Assembly (NCBI RefSeq): GCF_004379255.2
Contig: NC_056048.1
Location: forward strand, 16,019,197-16,083,196
Direction of reading: 5' to 3'
Source of the DNA: Salvia splendens
Taxonomy: Eukaryota > Streptophyta > Magnoliopsida > Lamiales > Lamiaceae
DNA: 64,000 nt
The notes under the pieces were generated by a model. It had not been told where the DNA came from, ran no database searches, and was given only the letters and a program-made list of their open reading frames with translations. The position numbers were made by a program, and so were the translations under genes. Below are positions 32,237 through 41,899 of this stretch, piece after piece (position 1 is the first letter of the stretch; each line of letters opens with the position of its first letter).

Positions 32237-33992
32237 AGAACGCGAACCAGAAGCTTATAGCTTAAAAGAAATTCTTAATAGAGTTAAGAATTCAGGAAAA
32301 GAAAAGGAAGTCAGCCCAGCTGATTTAACTAGAGAAATTAGCTCTATAAAAAAAGAGATAATTAATCTCAAACAAAGAATATCTTTGTTAGAATTAAATC
32401 AGAAATATAATCCTGATTCTGAACAGGAAGAGCCTGAATCCTCAGGATTCAAGGAAAATCCCTTGACCTTTATTAATATGATTAATAAAGTCATTACTCA
32501 CAAATGGTATATTCAGGTTACCATTATTGTGCAAAAGGAATTTTATGTCAAAGCAAGAGCTATGGTTGACTCTGGAGCAGACTTAAACTGCATTAATGAA
32601 GGATTAATTCCATCCCGGTATTTTTCCAAAACTTCGGAAATATTGAATACTGCAAATGGAAAAAAGCTTTGGGTTAATTACAAGCTCGAAAAGGCTGCAG
32701 TATGCAATAAAGGAATTTGTCTTAAAATGCCATTTATAATGGTAAAAAATCTTTCGCATGATGTCATCCTAGGAACCCTTTTCTTCATATGGTTTATCCA
32801 ATCAAAAGCATTGATGAAAAAGGAATTACTAGTATGGTCAATTCTCAGGAAATTATTTTTAATTTCCTTACTCAACCTCGTTATCACAAGATTGATGTTC
32901 TTCAGCAAAAGATTGAAAGAAATGAAAAATTCTTGAATTCTCTTTCTCAAGAACTAAGTTTTAAAAAGCTTAATGAAGCTTTGAAAAACAAGAATATCCT
33001 AAAAAGGATAGAAGAAGTTAAAAAACATATTGTAAAAACATGCTGCTCGGATATTCCGAATGCCATTTGGTCAAGAAAGAAGCATGTTGTTCACCTTCCT
33101 TATGAAATTGATTTCAAGGAAGGATCAATTCCTACTTAGGCTAGACCTATTGCAATGGATCCAAAACGTTTAGAAATTTGCAAAAAGGAAGTTGATGATT
33201 TACTTTCTAAGGGATTAATTAGACTCTCATACAGCCCTTGGACTTGAAAATGCTACCGAGCTTGAAAGAGGAGTTCCAAGGCTTGTTATCAATAAACCTC
33301 TCAATCAAGCTTTGAGATGGGTTAGATATCCTATCCCTAATAAAAGGGATCTTCTCAATCGGCTTTATTCAACCAAAGTTATGTCAAAATTTGACATTAA
33401 ATCTGGATTCTGGCATATACAAATTGCCGAAGAAGATAGATATAAAACGGCTTTCACTGTTCCATTTGGACATTATGAATGGAATGTAATGCCGTTTGGG
33501 CTTAAAAATGCTCCTTCTGAATTTCAACATATCATGAATGATATTCTTAAGCCATACACAGAATTCTGTATATGCTACATTGATGATGTTCTGGTCTTTT
33601 CAAAATCTATTGACCAACATTTTAAGCATCTCAAGGCATTTATAAATGCTGTTATCCTTAATGGCCTTGTTATATCGGCTAAGAAGGTTAAAATATTTCA
33701 AACAAAAATAAAATTTCTTGGACATATTATTAAAGAAGAGACTATTTTCCATGTTGATAGGGCTATATGTTTTGGGGGGAAATTTCCATACGAAATTAAG
33801 GATAAAACACAACTTCAAAGATTTTTGGGGAGTCTAAACTATGTTGCAGATTTTTACAAAGATCTTGCCCTTGATGCCAAACCTTTATATGAAAGGTTGA
33901 AAAAGAACCCTCCTGTGTGGTCGTTAGACCATACAAATGCTGTCATCAAAATAAAGTCTAAAATCAAGGAAATTCCTTGTTTAGCAATAGCT
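32199..33992 (+). pseudogene. EPRV protease and reverse transcriptase, disrupted
   Basis: The aspartic protease active site VDSGAD is at about 32565-32582, with the matching DVILGT near 32760-32778. The frame shifts near 32790, and the N-terminal RT region follows (32789-33139). It has stops at 33137-33139 and about 33246-33264, and a small deletion before the frame starting about 33312. The RT core then stays open to 33992, with FDIKSGFWHI, the MPFGLKNAPSEFQ block and catalytic YIDD at 33576-33587. RNase H begins after the inserted RPL27 copy. Not functional as it stands. Confidence 0.85.
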
Positions 33993-34611
33993 AACCCGGA
34001 AGCCAATTCCCGATCGGCACACAGAAGCAGCTCCAAATTCAACAATGGTGAAGTTCCTCAAGCCAAGCAAGGCGGTGGTCCTCCTCCAGGGTCGCTACGC
34101 CGGCCAGAAGGCGACGATCGTGAAGAATTTCGACGATGGCACTCGCGACCGCCCCTACGGCCACTGCCTCGTCGCCGGCATCGCCAAGTATCCAAGCAAG
34201 GTCATCCGCAAGGACTCGGCCAAGAAGCAGGCGAAGAAGTCGCGCGTGAAGGCGTTCGTGAAGCTGGTGAACTACAACCACATCATGCCCATGCGTTACA
34301 CGCTCGACGTGGATCTCAAGGACGTTGTCTCTGTCGACGCGCTCGTCTCGCGTGACAAGAAGGTCTCCGCCTGCAAGGAGGTGAAGAGCAGGTTCAAGGA
34401 GAGGTTCAAGTCCGGGAAGAACCGTTGGTTTTTCTCTAAGCTCAGGTTCTGAAGCGATCATACAGCGTTTGGTTCCATTTTTTTGCTGTTTTATGTAGTT
34501 TGATTCATGAAGTTTTTTGTTAATGAGACTGAATTTATCATAAGACTATGATTTGAGTTTTATATGGAATCACAATTTTACAAAAAAAAAAAAAAAAAAA
34601 ACCCGAAAGCC
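33993..34611 (+). mobile_element. RPL27: Processed RPL27 retrocopy with target-site duplication
   Basis: The insertion consists of about 40 bp of 5' UTR, an intact ORF, about 130 bp of 3' UTR and a 19-base poly(A) (34582-34600). It is flanked by AACCCGGAAGCC (33993-34004) and AACCCGAAAGCC (34600-34611), a 12-bp target-site duplication with one mismatch. Viral RT/RNase H homology stops on the left and resumes on the right at the duplication. These are the marks of an mRNA copied in trans by LINE machinery, of which the window has many examples. Confidence 0.92.
34045..34452 (+). CDS. RPL27: 60S ribosomal protein L27 (eL27), intact retrogene ORF
   Basis: An uninterrupted 135-codon ORF beginning [18 protein letters not shown], the normal start and length of plant cytosolic eL27. 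The N-terminal KOW-type RNA-binding segment (residues about 3-35), the basic middle with [12 protein letters not shown], and the conserved C-terminus ending WFFSKLRF are all present. eL27 is a structural protein of the large ribosomal subunit. The copy is GC-rich against its AT-rich viral surroundings and lies in the same orientation as the viral genes. No upstream promoter is carried, so expression would depend on flanking sequence. The intact frame suggests a recent origin or selection; I cannot tell which from sequence alone. Confidence 0.93.
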   Translation: MVKFLKPSKAVVLLQGRYAGQKATIVKNFDDGTRDRPYGHCLVAGIAKYPSKVIRKDSAKKQAKKSRVKAFVKLVNYNHIMPMRYTLDVDLKDVVSVDALVSRDKKVSACKEVKSRFKERFKSGKNRWFFSKLRF

Positions 34612-35018
34612 TTTAAAATTATCGAAACTGATGCTTCTGAGTTAGGATACGGAGGAATACTTAAACAAAGAGTTAATAATAAAGAAACTCTTGTTAGATA
34701 TACCTCAGGATTCTGGCAATGAGCCAGAAAAAACTATTCTACTATAAAGAAAGAAATTCTCTCTTGTTCTCTGTATTCAAAAATTTGAAAGTGATTTATT
34801 AAATAAAAAATTCCTTATTAGGATTGATTGCAAATCTGCAAAGGATATCATTGAAAAGGATGTAAACAATTTAGCATCTAAACAAATTTTTGCGAGATGG
34901 CAGGGAATTCTCTTTGTTTTTTATTTTGATATGGAGTTTATTAACGGAAGTAATAATTCCTTACCTGACTTCCTAACTCGTGAATTTTTGCATGAAAATC
35001 ATGCATCGATAAATTGAC
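34612..35018 (+). pseudogene. EPRV RNase H domain, right part after the RPL27 insertion
   Basis: The frame resumes with FKIIETDASELGYGG (first catalytic Asp), then YSTIKKEIL (Glu), RIDCKSAKDI (Asp) and a C-terminal LPDFLTREF motif. Stops at about 34720 and 34786 and a frame change disrupt it. It is directly collinear with the RT piece ending at 33992 once the RPL27 insertion and one duplication copy are ignored. Confidence 0.75.
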
Positions 35019-35063
35019 AAAGGAAAAAAGAAGGTTAATAAATCTTCAAAGGGGGATCGTCAA

Positions 35064-35543
35064 GTGCAGTCTTATAAGGCCGCATGTGCAAAAACACAAG
35101 AACAGCTTAAAGCTGAAACCCTTGAAAAAACTCCTAAAGAAAGGAGGCTTAGGGATGATGCCTATGCATTGGCAATCAGGTCTAATCAGACCAATGCGTA
35201 TATTTATCCATACATTCCTCTCTCAACTGAATGGATTTGCCCAGTTGAAGAAAAATATGCTCACCCCTCTCCAGGAGAAATTTCTACCTTTTATTTGAGG
35301 GAGTTTGCTGACCCCTTTCTCTATCCAAAAGCATTTCAGTATTATTTTGCTGTACTGAGCACCACAAAATCTGTGGATTTTGATTCTGTCACTAGGGCAG
35401 GAACAGAATGGGCTTATTCCAAAGCCTTTATTAAAACATACTTCGCATGCTTCGCATTCAAGTGTTTCCAAGTGAAAGAACCCACTAATCCCAAACCTCC
35501 AAGGCTTTTTTGGATTTGGGAGGGAGATGGGAGCGAGTGTTAG
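35064..35543 (+). pseudogene. EPRV 3' ORF, unidentified protein
   Basis: 159 codons open from 35064. It follows RNase H by about 45 bp and contains a Lys/Glu-rich start and then a region rich in Tyr, Phe and Pro (PYIPLSTEWICPVEEKY). Position and size fit the extra ORF that follows the polyprotein in florendovirus-type elements, whose function is not known. The end coincides with the transition to LINE sequence at about 35545, so the C-terminus may be truncated. Confidence 0.55.
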
Positions 35544-35544
35544 A

Positions 35545-36470
35545 ACTTTCCAACGACGGCTAGCCCTAGCTATTCCGAGAGGTCGTCCGTTTCAGAATCG
35601 GAGAAGGTAAGGGATGGTGTGCCTTCAAAGCATCCATCCGGCCTTCCCCACGGCTTTAATCTTGGTGTCATCCAAAGGTATTGGCTCGGCCTTATAGGGC
35701 TTGTGCGTGGCTGATTCTCCTCCCACGCTCCCCGACCCCTTTTGGGGGTGGAGTACTTTCGCCACCTTCCAAGCTCCCGCCGGCGGCACCAGGTTTTTCG
35801 GCGAGTTTTCCGGCACCTGGGCGTCGGGAGGCCGGTCCCCCTTGTGTTCGCCATGACCGATTGGTAGGGGAGGAGGGTGTGTGGCACATGGAGTAGAATT
35901 TGAATTCAAATTGCCACTTACCAAAAAAGAGCCAACACTTCCTTCCCCATGCAAAGTAAGCTTTGTCCTTTCCCTCATTGGTGAGTCACATGCATCCCAC
36001 TTCTCACATGTCACCCCCACATCAAGACAAGGATTCACATGGTCCCTTGTACCTTCCACTTGTTGATGGTTGACCAGCACCATCTTCTTGGATGGTACAT
36101 CATCATTCCGGCTGCCGGCGCCGGCGAAGTTCCGGCCACCTCCTCACAATCGGGTTCCTCCAAACACACGCCGGCGGGAGCTTGGAAGGTGGCGAAAGTA
36201 CTCCACCCCCAAAAGGGGTCGGGGAGCGTGGGAGGAGAATCAGCCACGCACAAGCCCTTTAAGGCCGAGCCAATACCTTTGGATGACACCAAGATTAAAG
36301 CCGTGGGGAAGGCCGGATGCTTTGAAGGCACACCATCCCTTACCTTCTCCGATTCTGAAACGGACGACCTCTCGGAGAAGCTAGGGAAGGGGGGTAGTCT
36401 TTTCACTGATATCTTGACGTGGAAGACCATCCATGCCAGTGATGCCACCACTCACCACAGTTGATGTAGA
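35545..36470 (-). pseudogene. LINE ORF1 fragment folded back on itself
   Basis: The central part (36168-35786, minus) encodes ORF1 sequence with CEEVAGTSPAPAAG and TKLTLHGEG, matching the ORF1 N-terminal fragment at 5383-6153. The minus frame continues leftwards through AGAWKVAKVLHPQKGS and KAEPIPLDDTKIKAVGKAG to 35564. The same coding block appears on the plus strand at 36169-36386, followed by about 80 bp more of ORF1-like sequence. No ORF2 follows on either side. Confidence 0.75.
35564..36386. repeat. Large inverted repeat (arms about 220 bp, spacer 383 bp)
   Basis: Left arm 35564-35785 and right arm 36169-36386 are reverse complements with only a few differences by eye (for example CTATTCCG against CTTCTCCG, CTTATAGGG against CTTTAAAGG, and a short length difference). 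Both derive from the same LINE ORF1 block. A transcript through it would form a long near-perfect duplex. Confidence 0.85.
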
Positions 36471-36929
36471 ATCAGTTACTTTATCAACCTTCCTAAAGCT
36501 GCAGATGCATGCAAAGGGTAATATTTGTAAATTTGAACTGAAGAAAAAAACATATCATAGGAAAAATTACAGTTACACACCCAAAAAAATTAATCGTACC
36601 GATTATTGTCATACTCGGCGTCGAGAGTACTTAGTAAAGCAAGTTTATCATCGGACAGAAATCACTTTATATCTTCGAGAAGAGAAAAACACAGTTACTT
36701 CTTTTTCAAATTTGACTATTATGATTTCCACAAAACCCCTCTAATAAGCCACCTCCCAACACGTCCCCAGATATGAAAGCTGAGTTTTAAAAAATGTATC
36801 CCCATAAGACAGAAATCCCTGTATATCTTCAAGAAGAGGAAAAAAACAGTTAATTCCTCTTCAGATTTGACTATTTTGATTTCAGTAAAACCACACTAAT
36901 AAGCTCCCTCGCAACACATCCAGTGACTG
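36471..36929. repeat. AT-rich flank with a two-copy tandem duplication
   Basis: Segment 36656-36799 is repeated, diverged, at 36811-36940 (shared anchors ACAGAAATC, ATATCTTC, AAATTTGACTATT/AGATTTGACTATT, CTAATAAGC, TGAGTTT(T)AAAAAATG). Period about 150 bp, with several small indels. It probably lies in a decayed intron or 3' part of the PATROL1-like host gene to its right. No coding signal is seen. Confidence 0.65.
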
Positions 36930-37469
36930 AGTTTAAAAAATGCAACACCTGGACCAACAAACTGTTGCATTTTTAGATGTAGCTGCACTAGATTGTAAAC
37001 CGACGTCCTTGCATAAGTCAATTAAATCCTGGAAAATGATTATAACGCATGTTAAAACCGATAAGTTTTGAGCACCTTCAGCTTAATATGAGAAGTACCA
37101 AAGTCGCCCACTGCAGAAACCATCCATGATAGGCCTTCACTAAGAACCTATGGAAATATCACAGTTATATTCAAAAGAGAGGACAAACAGATGAAGGTTT
37201 GAGCACCGGCACCTTCCCACATGGAAATATCTACATAGTTTTAAGCGCACCTCGGGTGAAAGAATATCATGCAACCATTTGTAGAGCTTCAAAGCTTGAT
37301 CAAGTGCAGGTACAGCCAATCCTGTAACAGGTCCGAATACATCTTTAATATTCATCAAGTTGATGATTCTTCAAGTGCCTGGTAATTCTCAAAGACCAGA
37401 GTGTGTATCTGCTCAATTTGAACAGAAACTTCCCCCAGAAAATGGACCTGATAAGTAAAACAATCAAGA
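36930..37469 (-). pseudogene. Host gene remnant, downstream exons (PATROL1/unc-13 homolog-like)
   Basis: Exon 37447-37251 has a good acceptor (TTACTTATCAG) and encodes VHFLGEVSVQIEQIHTLVFE, then ENYQALEESS. A 1-nt deletion near 37350 shifts frame into MNIKDVFGPVTGLAVPALDQ and KLYKWLHDILSPEVRLKLCRYF. Further left, 37130-37060 reads SEGLSWMVSAVGDFGTSHIKLK. The pattern (VFENY.xLxESS, PAL..A..LY..LHDILS.E, SEG..M.AV) recalls plant unc-13 homologs (DUF810/MUN domain; PATROL1, a plasma-membrane trafficking factor), but this is from memory of the family. The frameshift marks it as a pseudogene. The 5' part is at 45288-45535 across LINE E. Confidence 0.5.
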
Positions 37470-37483
37470 CATTCTGCTGTTGG
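37470..37483. repeat. Left target-site duplication of LINE E
   Basis: CATTCTGCTGTTGG here is repeated exactly at 44869-44882 on the other side of LINE E. The site lies in an intron of the host gene remnant. Confidence 0.92.
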
Positions 37484-37733
37484 TTTTTTTTTTTTTTTTT
37501 TTTTATCCAAACACCTTCATGGTGGAGGGTTCGTGGGTCCCTCATCCCTATATTTCAAAAAGTGACGATTACAATACATGGCCACACCCAAAAGTGGTGT
37601 GTCCTCACAAACTTAGGAGTAGTATGCGGTCCCAAGCCATAAACCCGGACCTCATCCTACACCATTACAAAACACAAAATACAAAGAATCAAGAAAACAA
37701 CGGTGGTACCCTCCCAACCTCCAAAACACTATA

Positions 37734-40700
37734 CTATTCTTCATCATTATGATGGACCCGAATGTTCGGGACTCCAAGTGCATCCATCCTAGTAATTGCA
37801 GCGAGGTGTCTCGGCATCGTGTGGGCATTCATACGGCAATAGTCGAGACTGTCAATTCCCATCTTTGCAAGTAAGTCTCCGGCCCTATTCCCTCCCCGGG
37901 GGGTGAAGGTGATACGCACACCTCGTTGTCGCTTGAGGAGGGAGATCCGCGCCACCACCCGGCTCGTGTGTGCCGGTCCCCATCGCATGCTATTAAGGAG
38001 CTGGACCACTTGTTGTGCATCCGACTCAATCCAGATAGGCCGGTTGAATTCCAGGGCAAGTTCTAACCCGAGTTGGATGGCAAGGAGCTCCGCCTCAAGG
38101 GCGGAGTGGGCCTCAAGTGGAGATGCAAAGGCTGAAAGCACTTTGCCCGTGTGATCTCGGATGATACCACCTCCCCCGGCTTTATCCGACTCTTCCAAGT
38201 ATGCACCATCGGTGTTGAGCTTGATCCAGGGGTCCTCCGGCGGTTGCCACTTGATTGCTACTGCGAGCGGCCTAGGGCTCCGAATTTCATCATGCCTCGG
38301 GACATTGATTTTAAGACGTACCCCTTTCCAATGCTTCTTCTTGTATATCCCGTTCATCATACTATTCCGGATGTAGATTTGAACTTGCCAAATGACATTG
38401 AAAGGCCTAAATTGTACGGACTGGTGCCGGCTCCTATTCCGTTCTGCCCAAATGAACCATAAAATGAGATACGGCATGGCCCTGCTTAGGTGTTTTTTGC
38501 CCGGTTGCCGAACTCTTCTCGTCCAGACCACAAGTCGTTCCGGTATGGTGTCATTGATCCGAAGGGGTGGTGACGGACCCTCGAACCATGTGTCAAATTC
38601 CCTCCATATCCCGTGAGCCCCGTCCCCTTGAATGAAGAGGTGTTGGAGGGATTCAATCCCTGGTCTATGTGGGCAGCAATGGCATTTGGAGGCCAATTCC
38701 ATTCATCTCCATTGCAGCTTTGTGTCCACCGGAATGCGGTTGGAGAGAAGTCGCCATAAAAATATGGCCATAGAGGACGTGAGGCCCGCTCTCCAAATGT
38801 CGTCGAGGCCTTGCACAATCGGTATTTGACTTCGTAAAGTCTCCCATGTAGTAGCAAGTGAGAACTCTCCATTGGTTGATAATCTCCATCTTGGTACATC
38901 CGGCCCATCCGAGATGACGGGTGTGTCGAGGATCTTTTGGACGATATGTTGTGCTAGGCCAGCTTGCGCTTGGAGATTCCGCAATTTAGGCTCATCCCAT
39001 GCACCATCCTTAATGTAGTCCGCCACCCGAGCGAGAGGCCCTCCTCTATCATCAAGGCTAAGTTCTCTCAAAGGCGTCTCTCCAAGCCATAAGTCATCCC
39101 AAAATAGCATCTTCCCTTCTCCCACCACCCATCGAATGTGCGGTTGAGCAAGAGGCCGAGCCTTCAGAATCCTCTTCCACGTAGGGCTTCCCCTCCCCAA
39201 TGGTCTAGCTGTTAGCGGGGAGACCTTTTGACAATATTTAGCCATTAAGTACGTAGCCCACAAGGAATTTTGTTCCCTAAACCGCCACCATAACTTGATG
39301 TTAAAGGCTCTTAAGACTTCCTTGATCTTCCGGATGCCCAATCCCCCCTCGGTCGTTGGTAGACAAGCCTGTTCCCAGCTTATCCAGTGCGTCCTCTTCT
39401 TCTCATTAGTTGACCCCCAAAAGAAACGGGCCATTTGCTGATCCAATTGCTTGAGGGCACCGCCCGTAGGCTCGATAGCTTGGAAGATATGATGTGGTAT
39501 CGCCTCGAGTGTGCTTTTAATCAAAGTAAGTCTCCCCCCAAAGGAGAGGTGTCGATGGGCCCACCCATAGATCCTAGCCGCGATTTTCTCACGGAGGAAC
39601 AAGAACATGCTCGAGCGCTTCACACCTCGGTAAATAGGGACTCCAAGGTAAAGGAACGGGAACGTACCTCGAGTGAATCCTCCTTCCCTTTGTATTGTGT
39701 TTGTCCACCCTTCATGAACCTCGGCAATGAAAAAATTGCTTTTCCCAAGGTTGACTTGTTGGCCGGACGCCTCGGCATAATGATCAAGGCATGCTCGTAG
39801 CCTCCGGAGAGGGTTCGCCGCCGCTTGCGTGAAGATGATGATGTCATCTGCATAGGCGAGGTGGCTGATCTCAATACTTCCCCGGGTTGCTTTGAACGTC
39901 ATTTCTTTGTTGCCGAGGATGAGTTTATCAAGAAGTCTTGAGAGGTAATCCGCGGCCAGGACGAATAGGGCGGGAGAGATGGGGTCCCCTTGCCTAAGGC
40001 CACGGGTAGATTTGAAAAAACCGGCCGGCGCCCCATTGACAAGGATTGAGAACCAACAAGACCCAATGCATCTCTTGATGAGGTCCACCCACGGCTCGGG
40101 GAATCCCATGTGTTTAAGGACTTTTAGGAGAAACGGCCATTGAACTCGATCATAGGCCTTGGCCATATCTATCTTGATTGCAACATTAGGGGCCGGTGTG
40201 CTTCGTTGTAGCTCATGGAACATCTCCTGAGCAAGTAGTACGTTATCATTGAGGAGTCTCCCTTTGACAAAACCACTTTGGTTGGAAGCTACCACGCGTG
40301 GGAGTAAAGGGGCCAGTCGCTTGGAGAGTATCTTAGTAATCACCTTATTGATCACATTACACAAACTAATGGGCCTGTAGTCTCCCCATGACTCTGGAAT
40401 GGGCTTCTTCGGGATGAGTACAATGCTTGTGGCCGTGAAGCTTCGGGGAAGAAAGGCCCCACCGAAAAATTGTCTAACCGCATCCACCACATCCGATCCC
40501 ACAATGCTCCAGCAGGCTTGGAAAAAGAGAGCCGAATAGCCATCCGGTCCAGGAGCACTATTGGCCGAGATGTCGAAGACCGCTCTTTTCACTTCATCCG
40601 CATCTGGAGGTTCGGGGAGGGCCGCCAAAGACTCCGAAGGCGGAAGTCGGTGTAGGAGGCTTAGGTCTGGTTCCGTAAGTACCGGATTGCATGGAGCAAG

Positions 40701-41897
40701 AAGGTTTTGATAAAACTCAACCGCCGATGCTTGGATGGCCGAGTCATCCGTGAGTTCACACCCATTCACGTTGATCTTGTGTATCCGTAGCCGAACCCTC
40801 TTCTGCTTCACCCAGCTTTGATAGAATCTGGTGTTTTTATCCCCATCTTCCAGCCACCGTAGTGCCGCCTTCTGACGCCAGAAGTCCTCCTCCATCTTAA
40901 GAAGGAGGATGTACTCCGCAATTTGTTTGTTGACCTCCGTTCTATTCCGGGCCGAGGGATCATCTTCGAACTCCGCTTGGGCTATCGCAATGCTTTCTTC
41001 ACAGGACTTGAGGTTGGCGTGAATGTTCCCAAATACCTCTCTATTCCACCGTTTTAATGTTCTCTTAATCCTTGCTAGCTTGAGCTTCAAGTTGAGGAGA
41101 CCCGCCGCCTCCGTGGGGGTCCCCCAATCTTCCCTCACCAATTCATTAAATCCTTCATGCCGTACCCACATGTTTTGGAACCGAAAGGCTTTACCTCCTC
41201 CGGGGGTATTAGGCATCTTGCATCGGACAAGGAGAGGGCCATGATCCGATGCAATACGGGGGAGGTTCGTGACTCGTATTGCCTCGAACCGTTGAGACGC
41301 CACCTCATTAATCAGCACCCTGTCTAGCCTTTCCAAAAGGCCATTCTTAGCCCAAGTAAAGTCTGATCCATCATACCCTGGATCCAAAAGACCACAGTCT
41401 TCAATAGCCTCTGCAAAGTCCACCATTTCGGCCAGGCGGTTTGTGTCACTCCCCATTCTGTCTCCCGCGGAGAGGATTGTGTTGAAGTCCCCTCCAATAA
41501 ACCACGGCATTCCTTCCGAGACTTGGGTCAGCTCCCTCATTTTTTCCCACAAAGCAAGCCTCTCTCCTCTCGAACATTTAGCATACACGGCCGAGATTAA
41601 AATAGGTGTTGGAGTCCGGGGGCAAGTGAACAGCCCATGCAATAGTTGCTCCGAGTCATCCACCACCTCAAAATCCATCCCTTCCTCCACAAAAATCCAT
41701 ATCTTCCCATTGGCATTCGATCCCTTATAATGCAGCCCCAACACTTTTGAAAACTTGTCCGGGTTAGGGTCGACAAGTGGTTCCATTATTGCAAGAAAAC
41801 AAATATTATGAGATTTAATTATTCTCTTTAGGACGTTTTGGGTTGACGCATTTGCTATCCCCCTAACGTTCCAAAATAGAAAGTTCAAAGACATCAT
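37734..41897 (-). pseudogene. LINE E ORF2: endonuclease, RT, zf-RVT, RNase H; single nonsense codon
   Basis: Starts at 41897 (MMSLNFLFWNVRG); 1,388 codons. The endonuclease is complete: FWNVRG, AIMEPL, SAVYAKC, FIGGDFNTIL, DGSDFTWAKN, SDHGPLLVRC. RT has SANSAPGPDGYSALF, QSGFVKGRLLND, KIDMAKAYDRVQW, GDPISPALF and catalytic YADD at 39854-39843 (codon 682). The RT-to-RNase H linker holds WDDLWLGE and IPVDTKLQWR. TGA at 38705-38703 (codon 1065) replaces the Lys after QWR at the zf-RVT-like region. Downstream, RNase H is complete with NTDGAY, EAELLAIQLG, ESDAQQ and the final Asp of NRAGDLLAKMG. A product ending at the TGA would keep endonuclease and RT but lose RNase H. Confidence 0.93.
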
Positions 41898-41899
41898 TA
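41894..41899 (-). promoter_or_regulatory. TAATG stop-start overlap between ORF1 and ORF2 of LINE E
   Basis: On the minus strand the ORF1 stop TAA shares its last A with the ORF2 ATG (TAATGATG). The same TAATGATG stands at the equivalent place in LINE A (12615-12622), while LINE D has TAATCATG. Overlapping UAAUG is known to allow termination-reinitiation in the non-LTR element SART1; use here is inference. Confidence 0.7.

Larger units (their letters stand above)
29183..35543 (+). mobile_element. Endogenous pararetrovirus (petuvirus/florendovirus-like), decayed
   Basis: AT-rich plus-strand sequence with gene order movement protein, coat protein with zinc knuckle, aspartic protease, reverse transcriptase, RNase H, then a separate 3' ORF. 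No LTRs and no integrase are present, as in Caulimoviridae. The apparently continuous MP-CP-pol arrangement with one extra downstream ORF is most like Petuvirus/Florendovirus-type endogenous viruses; the genus is inferred. Every cistron has nonsense codons or frameshifts, and the intergenic (promoter) region is not recognised, so this is a dead fragment. A processed RPL27 copy interrupts the RNase H region at 33993-34611. Confidence 0.85.

Noticed and set aside
35564..36386. Inverted repeat interpreted as a MITE or DNA transposon
   Set aside because: The arms are LINE ORF1 coding sequence, the spacer continues the same ORF1, and no target-site duplication or transposase is seen.
37484..37504. 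Poly-T run taken as a terminator or microsatellite
   Set aside because: It is the poly(A) tail of minus-strand LINE E, next to the target-site duplication.
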